Positions 5,175-12,379 of a DNA stretch of 16,022 nt are shown here, piece after piece (within the stretch, counting starts at the first letter, position 1; every line of letters starts with the position of its first letter). The stretch comes from JAGUXG01 sp043798435 (GTDB taxonomy: Bacteria; UBA9089; UBA9088; JAGUXG01): the NCBI GenBank assembly GCA_043798435.1, contig JAZDOR010000016.1, positions 1 to 16,022 of the forward strand. Reading direction: 5' to 3'. The position numbers and the translations under genes were made by a program. The notes below the pieces were generated by a model. The model worked only from the letters and a program-made list of their open reading frames with translations. It had not been told where the DNA came from and searched no databases.

Positions 5175-7464
5175 AGATACTGGCTCATTAAACTTATGGA
5201 AGATAAAGGTGATTACCTCGCAAGAGGAATGGGTCAGCTATAACTATCTCACAGAATCCCCTCATAATTATCCGAATAACTATACCAATACCTGGGTAAT
5301 TACACATCTTGGTGCATCTAAGATGCGTGTACATTTTGAAAGCTATAGCTTAGAGCCTTATTATGACAAGCTCTATATCCTTGATAAGAACAATAACCAG
5401 ATCGCCTGTTATTCAGCCTATAACCAGACAGACATCTGGTTACCAGTAATCTCAGGTGATGTCGTGAAGATAAAATTAACCAGTGATGGTAGTATTGTTG
5501 CTTATGGCTTCAAGGTGGATAAATACCAGGCTGTAGGTGGCTCACCCCCTCCACAGGATACCACGCCACCTGCAGGGATAACCAGTCTCTCTGCCTCTGA
5601 GGCAACAATGAATTCCATCAAGCTCACCTGGACAGCATCTGGAGACGATGGTAATATAGGTCAGGCAAATTCTTATGATATTAGATACGCTACCTCAACA
5701 ATTAATGATACAAATTGGGCAAATGCTACACAGGTACAGAATGAGCCAATACCTGCCATAGCAGGAACATCTCAGAATCTTACTATCTCAGGCTTACAAA
5801 TAAATACATCCTATTACTTTGCTATCAAGGCAATAGATGAGGTTAATAACACCTCTCCTCTTTCAAACATTGCCTCATGTAAGACCCAAGCTCCCATAAA
5901 TATTGGAGTGGGTAGCCAGACAACTGGAAGTTTGCTAAGTGGTGGATATATGTGGTATCAGCTTTATTTAGCCAGCCAGATGCAAGTGAAGGCAATCTTG
6001 AGTATGACGAGTAGCGTAGATTATGATATCAAGGTTTACTCTGGCGATGCTTTTTTACCAGGTTCATTTATTACCGGCTCATATCAGGGAATTGGACAAA
6101 CAGACCAATGTTTTATCAACACAATGGGCTATATCTGGATAAAAGTGTATCATTATTCTGGTTCAGGAAATTATACCTTAAACTTAAATATTGAAGGAGG
6201 GGATGTTACCTTACCAGCCCAAATTATCAATCTACAAACAACTAACCCCCAACAGGGCTCAATTACCCTGACCTGGACAGCACCGGGTGATGATGGAAAT
6301 ACAGGCACAGCTACCCAGTATGATATTCGGTATAATACGGAGCTAAACTGGGAACAAGCGACTCAATGCCAGAATGAACCTATTCCGACAACTAATCCCC
6401 AACAGGGCTCAATTACCTTAACATGGACTGCCCCAGGGGATGATGGAAATACAGGCACAGCTACCCAGTATGATATTCGGTATAATACGGAGCTAAACTG
6501 GGAACAAGCGACTCAATGCCAGAATGAACCTATTCCGACAATCGCCGGGACTCAACAAAGCTTTATAGTTACAGGACTACAGCCATATACTCGCTATTTG
6601 TTTTTGATGAAGACCAGGGATGAGGTGCCAAACTGGTCTCTCCTTTCAAATATAGCTATGGGGACGACTACACCATTATCAATCGTAGTCAGTCAGGTTA
6701 CTCCTTCAAATGACGGTATCTCCTTTACTACGCAATCTCCTGAGAATCTCATCCGTTGCATAGCAGATATAAAGCCAGATTCATTAGATGCTACTTACAA
6801 TAGCCAGATAGAATGGGAGATAGATGATAATCCAGGGGATGGGATAAATAGTGGCAATCCATTAGACCCGGAAAGAGGCAATAATGTCTATCTTACAGCT
6901 ACTCCCACAACTGCTCCTAATGGCAGAGGAGCACCCCTAAGCTATCGGATTAGAGCCTCTCTCACCATTAACAACGCAACATATACCTCTGTGGGGACTT
7001 ATACCAGACAGGATGAAAGGGATCAAATAAGACAAGAGTATATTGATATGAATAAAAACAGAACTCCCAATAGGCCCGAGTTTGTAAACGCTCAAACTTA
7101 TGTAAATCCGGGGCATTTTGCATTTAATGAGATAAATATAAATCAACAATATACTTGGGCAATATTTACCATAGCTCAACACTTAGAAAATATCAGAAAT
7201 GTACTAATTACAGTACCTGGAAGTGACCTAATGCCTGTGAATAGTGGGTATCGGAATCCGATTCGGAATGCCTCTGTCCCTGGCCCTGCTCTTAATAGTT
7301 GGCATATATATGGACGAGCAGCGGATATTGCTAATCAGGATTGGAATAATGATGGAAGGGTTGATATAGCTGATCAAAGGAAGATGGAAACATTTGTATT
7401 AGCCGAGGGTGGTCAAGTAGAACCTTTTAATTTAACACGAACATGGGTGCATATGAACTGGTAA
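5104..7464 (+). CDS. Main surviving frame of a secreted CUB/FnIII/PPC protein with a C-terminal M15-type peptidase domain
   Basis: A 786-codon frame from a GTG that is probably not a real start; it is the 3' part of the gene beginning at 4620. Domain order by residue: tail of a proprotein-convertase P domain (12-37, WQLKVEDRASRDTGSLN), a CUB-like domain (49-141), FnIII (152-262), a PPC-like beta-sandwich (265-365), and an FnIII with a 50-residue internal duplication (about 368-525). An unassigned region follows, then a D-Ala-D-Ala carboxypeptidase-type M15 domain. Its zinc ligands are visible: His734 and Asp741 in SWHIYGRAADI, and His783 in WVHMNW at the extreme C-terminus. An EF-hand/dockerin-like loop, DWNNDGRVDIAD (746-757), is inserted between them. 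It likely acted on peptidoglycan or peptides outside the cytoplasm. Expression of the intact domain would need a start inside this frame. Confidence 0.7.
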   Translation: MLRLLQEHRVNINWQLKVEDRASRDTGSLNLWKIKVITSQEEWVSYNYLTESPHNYPNNYTNTWVITHLGASKMRVHFESYSLEPYYDKLYILDKNNNQIACYSAYNQTDIWLPVISGDVVKIKLTSDGSIVAYGFKVDKYQAVGGSPPPQDTTPPAGITSLSASEATMNSIKLTWTASGDDGNIGQANSYDIRYATSTINDTNWANATQVQNEPIPAIAGTSQNLTISGLQINTSYYFAIKAIDEVNNTSPLSNIASCKTQAPINIGVGSQTTGSLLSGGYMWYQLYLASQMQVKAILSMTSSVDYDIKVYSGDAFLPGSFITGSYQGIGQTDQCFINTMGYIWIKVYHYSGSGNYTLNLNIEGGDVTLPAQIINLQTTNPQQGSITLTWTAPGDDGNTGTATQYDIRYNTELNWEQATQCQNEPIPTTNPQQGSITLTWTAPGDDGNTGTATQYDIRYNTELNWEQATQCQNEPIPTIAGTQQSFIVTGLQPYTRYLFLMKTRDEVPNWSLLSNIAMGTTTPLSIVVSQVTPSNDGISFTTQSPENLIRCIADIKPDSLDATYNSQIEWEIDDNPGDGINSGNPLDPERGNNVYLTATPTTAPNGRGAPLSYRIRASLTINNATYTSVGTYTRQDERDQIRQEYIDMNKNRTPNRPEFVNAQTYVNPGHFAFNEININQQYTWAIFTIAQHLENIRNVLITVPGSDLMPVNSGYRNPIRNASVPGPALNSWHIYGRAADIANQDWNNDGRVDIADQRKMETFVLAEGGQVEPFNLTRTWVHMNW
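6238..6537 (+). repeat. 150-bp in-frame tandem duplication inside an FnIII domain
   Basis: Bases 6238-6387 are repeated at 6388-6537 with only a handful of silent differences near the start, giving the 50-residue block TTNPQQGSITLTWTAPGDDG...QCQNEPIP twice. The duplication keeps frame but leaves the first FnIII copy without its C-terminal strands, so it probably disturbs rather than adds a domain. Confidence 0.95.
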
Positions 7465-7503
7465 TAATATCTTAAAGCAATAAACATAAAGGAGGATAGG
7501 AAA

Positions 7504-8439
7504 ATGAAGAAGAATCTAATGATACTGATGCTAATAGGTTTTTTTATGGGTGATGTTGTGGGTGTGTATGGAACAATTGTAAATGAGGTAGCAACAAAGG
7601 ATATAAATAATATGGATATTGAAGAGATAGTAACTTTATTAAACTCTTCTGATTGGCGAATACAAGATGTAGTGATAGGAAAAATAGAATATGGTACTCC
7701 AACGCTTTTGAATAATGAAAAGATAAAATTGGCGGTTATCAGATTGTTAGAAGAAATAAATGCTAATGGAGAAAAATTAGCAGCAAAGTGGCAAGAATAT
7801 TATGAAAAAACAGGTCAAGAACCTCCACCTGACTGGAATCCAGAAGGAGTTATAAGAGAGGATGGTTATGGAGAATTTCAACTTTATGTAGTAAGGATTG
7901 TTGAGGGGTTTAAAGATGAAAGGGCTCTACCTGCATTGGTAGGATCTATAGAATGTGAAGGTTATCGACAAATAGCAGAATTTGGGGTAATAGCAGTCAA
8001 GCCCTTACTTGAACGATTAGAAAAGACTAAAAATTATTCAGCAAAGTCAGTCATAATTCTTGCATTAGGAGAGATAATAAAAAGGGGTAAGGTTACTACT
8101 CAAGCAGAAAAAGGGACACCTACAACAATAACTTCTTTTAAGTCACCCACAGTCTCTCAAATAGGATCAATGAAAGATGTATTTATTAAGAGTTTGAATG
8201 ATTCTGACTCATTTACCCGTATGGAGGCTATCAAAGGTTTAGGTATTCTTGGTGATACCTCAGTAATTCCTCTTCTTAAACCAATAGCCAAGAATGACCC
8301 TCGTGCATGGAACACTGTTTCTGGGGATCCATCTAAATTTGTATATCCCGTCCGTGAAGAAGCCCAGCGTGTATTAAAACTGCTTGAGGAAAAGAAGAAG
8401 GAAGAGAAAAGCAAGAAACAGGAGGTTCCCAATGAATAG
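7504..8439 (+). CDS. Exported HEAT-repeat protein, function unknown
   Basis: 311 residues, with a strong ribosome binding site (AAAGGAGG). The N-terminus MKKNLMILMLIGFFMGDVVG is a likely signal peptide or anchor. The body shows HEAT/PBS-like helical repeats: DIEEIVTLLNSSDWRIQDVVIGKI near the start, DERALPALVGSIECEG...AVKPLLERL in the middle, and LNDSDSFTRMEAIKGLGILGD near the end. Such repeats usually mediate protein-protein contacts, and no catalytic residues are apparent. The C-terminus is a charged lysine/glutamate tail. It is the only unbroken gene of the exported locus. Its last 8 bases overlap the next gene, so they were probably one operon. Confidence 0.8.
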   Translation: MKKNLMILMLIGFFMGDVVGVYGTIVNEVATKDINNMDIEEIVTLLNSSDWRIQDVVIGKIEYGTPTLLNNEKIKLAVIRLLEEINANGEKLAAKWQEYYEKTGQEPPPDWNPEGVIREDGYGEFQLYVVRIVEGFKDERALPALVGSIECEGYRQIAEFGVIAVKPLLERLEKTKNYSAKSVIILALGEIIKRGKVTTQAEKGTPTTITSFKSPTVSQIGSMKDVFIKSLNDSDSFTRMEAIKGLGILGDTSVIPLLKPIAKNDPRAWNTVSGDPSKFVYPVREEAQRVLKLLEEKKKEEKSKKQEVPNE

Positions 8440-8995
8440 ATTGTTTTTGACAAGTATCCTGGTCTTATCAACAATAGCTCAGGCAAAGGCTATCTTACCC
8501 AAGGAAAAACTGGGTGAGGCTGATTACAAGGCTTTGAGCGGAATGAATGAAGATAGGAAGATATAGGTGAGGCTTATCTCAGAAGGCAAGATAGAAGAGC
8601 ATTGCCAGGAGCTAAGGGAATTGGAGATAGAGATAATTGGCGTAGAAGGAGAGAAGATAGCTATCAAAACCTCTGTAGAGAGACCGAATAAGCTCTCAGG
8701 TCTTGATTGGATAGCCTGGATTGAGAAGGATGGAAAGGAAAACAAAACAAGATCTGCTTCTAATGCCGTGATACCTTCGGTTATCTCTGCCCAAATCCTC
8801 TGTGATAATCCTCCAGCAGACTATCAAACCCAGATTCAAGCAATAGGTGTCAGGATAAAGGTAGAAGCAAATGTGATTGAGGTAGAAGCAGATACCTATG
8901 AGCAATTAAACAAGGTAGCACAGCTAAGCTATGTGATGAGGATAGGGAATATCATGGAGATACCTGTCCTTGAGAAAGAAAAGGAGAAGGAATGA
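8432..8995 (+). pseudogene. Secreted protein of unknown function interrupted by an in-frame TAG
   Basis: It starts at ATG 8432 with AGGAGG 6 bases upstream and an N-terminal signal peptide (NRLFLTSILVLSTIAQAKA). The frame meets TAG at 8564-8566 after 44 codons and then continues open, without a frame change, to TGA at 8993-8995. A restored product would be 187 residues. The C-terminal part has two similar beta-rich halves (EIEIIGVEGEKIAIK and GVRIKVEANVIEVEADTYEQL). I do not recognise a family. TAG could derive from CAG (Gln). It is coupled to both neighbours (8-base overlap upstream, ATGA downstream), which suggests the whole frame was once translated. Confidence 0.65.
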
Positions 8996-9381
8996 AAAAG
9001 GTTGTTTGGGCATCAGCCTTCATTTTATTGAACAGCCATGCCATAGCCTATAATCTCTTCCCTGACTCTTCAGGCAACAGGGTAAATCTAAGGGTAACCA
9101 ACACAGGCGGTTTCAATATGCCTGCTGTCAGGGTTACCAAGCAAAGCCTGCCTGCTTGGGCTACAAACTTCAGCCCAAATGAGGTCAATCTTTCGGATAT
9201 AGCCCCAAATCAATCTGCCACAGCCACCTTTACCTTCAACATCCCGGCCAATACTCAAGCAGGTCTTTCAGGCGATATCAGCCTTCAGATAACCTCAACA
9301 AGTGGAGAAACCTTCAGCAAGAATATAGCTCTGGCTATAGTCACTCCAACTGGTGCCATATCTGGTTCAGCCTTCAGATAA
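8992..9381 (+). pseudogene. Fragment 1 of a large exported protein: signal peptide and NEW3 domain
   Basis: The ATG at 8992 overlaps the previous stop (ATGA). The first 20 residues are a signal peptide (KKVVWASAFILLNSHAIA). A NEW3-type Ig-like domain follows, with the features VNLRVTNTGG, LPAWATNFSPNEV and IPANTQAGLSGDISLQIT. The frame runs into the second copy of an 89-bp repeat in the wrong register and stops at 9379-9381. Removal of two repeat copies joins it directly, in frame, to the next fragment at TPTGAISG-DVDAEGI. Confidence 0.8.
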
Positions 9382-9544
9382 CCTCTGCAAGTGGAGAAAC
9401 CTTCAGCAAGAATATATCCCTTGTTGTGGTTACTCCAACTGGTGCCATATCTGGTTCAGCCTTCAGATAACCTCAACAAGCGGAGAAACCTTCAGCAAGA
9501 ATATAGCCCTTGTTGTGGTTACTCCAACTGGTGCTATTTCTGGT
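9278..9544 (+). repeat. 89-bp tandem repeat, three copies, frame-breaking
   Basis: Units 9278-9366, 9367-9455 and 9456-9544 differ at only a few positions. Each encodes the end of the NEW3 domain (TSTSGETFSKNIAL, TPTGAISG) when read in its own frame. The unit length leaves remainder 2 on division by 3, so one, four or seven copies keep the protein in frame while two, three, five or six do not. Three copies are present here. Confidence 0.95.
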
Positions 9545-9793
9545 GATGTAGATGCAGAGGGGATAACAGAGACCCCAAATGGGGCAATACTTACCTATAC
9601 AGGGCCTAAAAATGGGAGTATCACCCTTGGCATTACCGGGGGATATACCATAGAAAACCTTCCAGGCGGAAGCTATAGGATTGTTGTTTCAAAATCAGGT
9701 TTTGTTCCAGTTCCAGCCTATAGGGATGTCGTAGTAAGCCTTGGACAGACCACCTCTGGTATAGACTTTAATCGTAAGCGTTCAGGAGGGTGA
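9456..9793 (+). pseudogene. Fragment 2: NEW3 end plus CarboxypepD_reg-like domain
   Basis: From the third repeat copy the frame reads TSTSGETFSKNIALVVVTPTGAISG and then a transthyretin-like carboxypeptidase-regulatory domain: GDVDAEGITETPNGAILTYTG, GGYTIENLPGGSYRIVVSKSGF and the strand SLGQTTSGIDFN. The natural sequence breaks at TTTAAT (9767-9772). The last codons, RKRSGG-stop, come from an inserted element. The upstream part of this open frame, from 9353, is out-of-register repeat and is not real protein. Confidence 0.8.
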
Positions 9794-9898
9794 TAAAAGT
9801 AATTATTCACCTTTAGGGCTCGCTGAGTTCGCAGAGATTATCTTTTATAAAAATTCATATTCTCTGCGTTCTCTGTGCTCTCTGCGGTGAACGGTTAC
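9774..9898. mobile_element. 125-bp MITE-like insertion with 8-bp target duplication
   Basis: The element is bounded by GTAAGCGTTCA at the left and TGAACGGTTAC at the right (inverse GTAACCGTTCA, 10 of 11 matching). The identical 8-mer CTTTAATC flanks it at 9766-9773 and 9899-9906. Inside, CGCTGAGTTCGCAGAGA pairs with TCTCTGCGTTCTCTGTG (13 of 17). Removing the element and one 8-mer gives GAC TTT AAT CTT ATT CGT CCA, which joins fragment 2 to fragment 3 in frame. That makes the boundaries and the insertion origin well supported. It carries no transposase. Confidence 0.88.
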
Positions 9899-10121
9899 CT
9901 TTAATCTTATTCGTCCACCCCAGCCTCCAGCCTTATCCTCACCAGCAAACAATGCCAATGTAAACACAGCCAGACCAAGGCTTGACTGGGATAATGCAGA
10001 CTGTGGTGGAACCAAGAGATACCAGATTCAGGTGGCCACAAATAGCAACTTCTCATCAATTATAATAGATGCTTCAAGTCTAAGCAATACGGATTATACT
10101 CCAACCTTTGATCTATCTAAA
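9899..10121 (+). pseudogene. Fragment 3: FnIII-like segment ending at a one-base frameshift
   Basis: The frame reads FNLIRPPQPPALSSPANN, followed by NTARPRLDWDNADCGG and YQIQVATNSNFSSI, a fibronectin-like module of the kind that precedes YYWRVLASNS strands. It stops at TAA 10122-10124. Deleting one A from the AAA run at 10119-10121 yields SNNITYYWRV, continuous with the next fragment, so a single-base insertion is the simplest cause. Confidence 0.78.
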
Positions 10122-11628
10122 TAATATCACATATTACTGGAGAGTCTTAGCCAGTAATTCTATAGGCAACAGCCCCTTTAGCAACATATGGTGGTTTAAG
10201 ATTGATCTAAAGGGAACAATTAGAGGTGATGTTGACAGCCCTGACACCTGGGGTCAATATAACGCTACTGTTCAGGCAGTAGGTCCAATGACCAGGATAG
10301 CGACTACTGGTCTGCTTGGAGGATACACCATTTCTGACTTAAGTCCAGGAAACTATACGGTTACTTGCTCAAAGACAGGCTATGTCTCAAGCCCTTCAAG
10401 TAGAAGTGTAACCGTGACTGCTGGCCAGACAACAAACAACATTGATTTTGACCTAACACCTACACAATCAAGGGCAACCATTCTTTTGTCCTCGGACTCA
10501 GCCATTAGAAATGCCTCTTCATACTATCCTTATGTGAAGGCATTAAGGTCGCAAGCCAACAAAGAAAGCCTGACAGCCTCAGAGCTACTGACACTGACCA
10601 CACCTGTTATCCCGATATTAAGCAGTGGAGAGGTAGGTCTGGCTGTAGAAACCTCAAGACCAATCTTGGTCTATACTATCGGTGAGGAGAAGCCAGAGAG
10701 GGTTGTTCTCTCAGGCACAGGAACTACCTTCGCCAGTTCGCTCTTTATTAAATCAACCACACCAGAAGGAACAGCTACATTTGGTTACTCTGCTTTAGAT
10801 GAGACAGGAACATCATCTGACCAGATAGAATATGGCCAGGAGTTTGTCATAGACACGACTATCTATCCAGATGAGGGTGGCTATTCTCAAAACCGTGATG
10901 GCTCATCTGTGAGACTACAACTAGGAGCCTTACCTATTGCCGTTAATATCACTATCACCCAACCCCAATCTCAAAGGGTATCTACATTGATAGAAGATAA
11001 TTCCACAGCAATCTTTTCTACGATGAGGCAGTTCTCTGCCCGGATAGATGGAAAGGAGGTGGTTTACGAAGGCAGGGCTATATCCTCAATCAACCAGATA
11101 GCCAGTGAGATAAAAGGCTTGTTCATCAGCCTGCCATATCAAGACCAGAACCAGGATGGGATAGAGGATATTCAGGGCTTAGATGAGAACAGCTTGAAGA
11201 TTTATCAGCTAAGACCCGATAACACCTTGCAAGGAATAGAAGACTGCCAGATAGATAGAGAAAGGAACATAGTCTCTGCCTCAGTCAATTCCTTTGGCAC
11301 CTACATCTTATCTGGGGCAAGGGTAATCACGGATATAAACAGCATTATCAGCTATCCTAACCCCTGGTATCCAGAGAAGGAGAGCTTTGTCAGAATAACC
11401 TTCATCCCCCTAAACAGCAATCCCAGGGTCTATATCTATAACATCGCTGGTGAATTAGTCCGAACACTTGATGACAACCAGGAGATAATCCTTACTGGCC
11501 AGGGATACCTTGAGGCAAGGTGGGATGGAAGGAATGACTCAGGCAGAAATGTTGCCTATGGGGTCTATATCTATGTTACTGAAACAGACAAAGGCACAAA
11601 GAAGGGAAAGATGGGAGTAATAAGATGA
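10108..11628 (+). CDS. Fragment 4: CarboxypepD_reg domain, central region and FlgD-like (T9SS-type) C-terminal domain
   Basis: A 506-codon open frame from TTG 10108, although the natural sequence begins near 10120 (NNITYYWRVLASNSIGNSPFSN). A CarboxypepD_reg domain follows (GTIRGDVDSPDTWGQYNATVQ, GGYTISDLSPGNYTVTCSKTGY), then a long region of beta-rich character without a family I can name. The last 90 residues have YPNPW, VYIYNIAGELVRTL, ARWDGRNDSGRNVAYGVYIY and GKMGVIR, the FlgD-like/type-A sorting-domain pattern of proteins exported to the surface by type IX-like systems. With the three lesions upstream reversed, the complete gene 8992-11628 is 775 codons including the stop. Its stop overlaps the first downstream mini-ORF as ATGA. 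Confidence 0.75.
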   Translation: MIYLNNITYYWRVLASNSIGNSPFSNIWWFKIDLKGTIRGDVDSPDTWGQYNATVQAVGPMTRIATTGLLGGYTISDLSPGNYTVTCSKTGYVSSPSSRSVTVTAGQTTNNIDFDLTPTQSRATILLSSDSAIRNASSYYPYVKALRSQANKESLTASELLTLTTPVIPILSSGEVGLAVETSRPILVYTIGEEKPERVVLSGTGTTFASSLFIKSTTPEGTATFGYSALDETGTSSDQIEYGQEFVIDTTIYPDEGGYSQNRDGSSVRLQLGALPIAVNITITQPQSQRVSTLIEDNSTAIFSTMRQFSARIDGKEVVYEGRAISSINQIASEIKGLFISLPYQDQNQDGIEDIQGLDENSLKIYQLRPDNTLQGIEDCQIDRERNIVSASVNSFGTYILSGARVITDINSIISYPNPWYPEKESFVRITFIPLNSNPRVYIYNIAGELVRTLDDNQEIILTGQGYLEARWDGRNDSGRNVAYGVYIYVTETDKGTKKGKMGVIR

Positions 11629-11705
11629 AGAAGATAGCCCTTATCTTTCTATTGGTTGGTCCTCTCTTTGGCACAAAGAAAGGAAAGATGGGAGTAATAA
11701 GATGA
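11625..11705 (+). CDS. Repeat-generated mini-ORF 1 (26 residues)
   Basis: The ATG overlaps the stop of the upstream gene, and GGGAG lies 7 bases before it. It encodes MKKIALIFLLVGPLFG, a signal-peptide-like helix, and then ten residues that copy the end of the upstream protein (TKKGKMGVIR), finishing with a TGA that overlaps the next ATG. It is a by-product of the 77-bp duplication, and whether the peptide is made or stable is unknown. Confidence 0.4.
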   Translation: MKKIALIFLLVGPLFGTKKGKMGVIR

Positions 11706-11782
11706 AGAAGATAGCCCTTATTTTTCTATTGGTTGGCACTCTCTTTGGCACAAAGAAAGGAAAGATGGGAGTAATAAGATGA
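11702..11782 (+). CDS. Repeat-generated mini-ORF 2 (26 residues)
   Basis: The second unit of the relay has the same organisation as mini-ORF 1, with Thr in place of Pro in VGTLFG. Its TGA overlaps the ATG of the PorV-like gene at 11779. If ribosomes re-initiate at each ATGA, they reach the downstream gene only by passing through two short peptides. Confidence 0.4.
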   Translation: MKKIALIFLLVGTLFGTKKGKMGVIR

Positions 11783-12303
11783 AGAAAACAGCAGTCCTTT
11801 TCTTTCTATTGGTTGGCCCTCTCTTTGCAGATGATACCCATAAAAAGGCTGGAGAATCCTCTGCCTAGTTCTTAAAGATACACCCGGATGTCAGAGCCTC
11901 TGCTCTGGGTGAAGCTTATACAGGCTTAGCTACAGGAATAGGTGCTCTCTACTATAACCCAGCAGGTTTATCCAGGATAAAGAAGAGAGAGGCAACCTTC
12001 ATCCATAATGAATACCTTGAGGAAATAAACCAGGAATCCTTGGGTTACATCCATCCCACAAAAGATAGAACCATAGGTATAGGCATCAGCGGTCTATTCA
12101 CAGAGCTTCCCAGAAAGACAAAGCTAAATACAGAAGATGAAGGGGCTTTTAGAAGCAGTGATTACTGCCTTATCTTATCCGCAAGTCAAAGGATAAAGGA
12201 GAACCTCTCAGGTGGTCTAAGCCTGAAGATTATCCGCCAGGAGATAGACAACCAGGAGGGAACAGGAATAGGCATAGATGCAGGTCTGCTCTATAAATAC
12301 TAA
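11779..12303 (+). pseudogene. Truncated PorV/UPF0164-like outer-membrane protein with an in-frame TAG
   Basis: It starts MKKTAVLFFLLVGPLFADDT (signal peptide). It then has GESSA, TAG at 11866-11868, and FLKIHPDVRASALGEAYTGLATGIGALYYNPAGLSRI, the hallmark N-terminus of PorV/UPF0164 proteins, in which SSAQFLKI is usual, so TAG replaces a Gln codon. The barrel strands continue (EATFIHNEYLEEINQESLGYI, TIGIGISGLF) to GTGIGIDAGLLYKY-stop. Relatives are about 300 or more residues long, so roughly the C-terminal half is missing. PorV works as a shuttle for proteins carrying T9SS-type C-terminal domains, matching its place next to one. Both lesions suggest it is non-functional. Confidence 0.75.
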
Positions 12304-12343
12304 ATAAACCAAAAATACAAAATCCAAATGTTCTATTTTTCCC

Positions 12344-12373
12344 TTGACAGAAAGAACCAAAATGCTTCATAAT
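12344..12373 (+). promoter_or_regulatory. Predicted promoter abutting the FecR-barrel gene start
   Basis: Consensus TTGACA (12344-12349), an 18-bp spacer and CATAAT (12368-12373). The ATG at 12380 begins 7 bases after the -10 box, about where transcription should start. There is no Shine-Dalgarno before this ATG, only AAAAAG. The leaderless reading is inferred from position. Confidence 0.55.
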
Positions 12374-12379
12374 AAAAAG

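Larger units (their letters stand above)
11593..11827 (+). repeat. 77-bp tandem repeat, three copies, at the junction to the PorV-like gene
   Basis: The marker GGCACAAAG begins at 11594, 11671 and 11748, and the ATGAAGAA start motif falls at 11625, 11702 and 11779, all with a 77-bp period. The unit contains the last codons of the upstream gene, its stop, a GGGAG ribosome binding site, the overlapping ATG and a signal-peptide coding stretch. The third copy diverges slightly and runs on into the PorV-like gene. Confidence 0.95.

Noticed and set aside
9353..9455. Coding frame upstream of the third 89-bp repeat (beginning MPYLVQPSDN)
   Set aside because: It is the repeat translated in the wrong register; the real domain sequence begins only in the third copy.
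4683..11868. Genome-wide reassignment of TAA/TAG to glutamine
   Set aside because: rpsC, rplX, the HEAT gene and the FecR-barrel gene end at the expected lengths with TAG, and rplV and pilU with TAA; recoded genomes would also show many more in-frame TAR codons.
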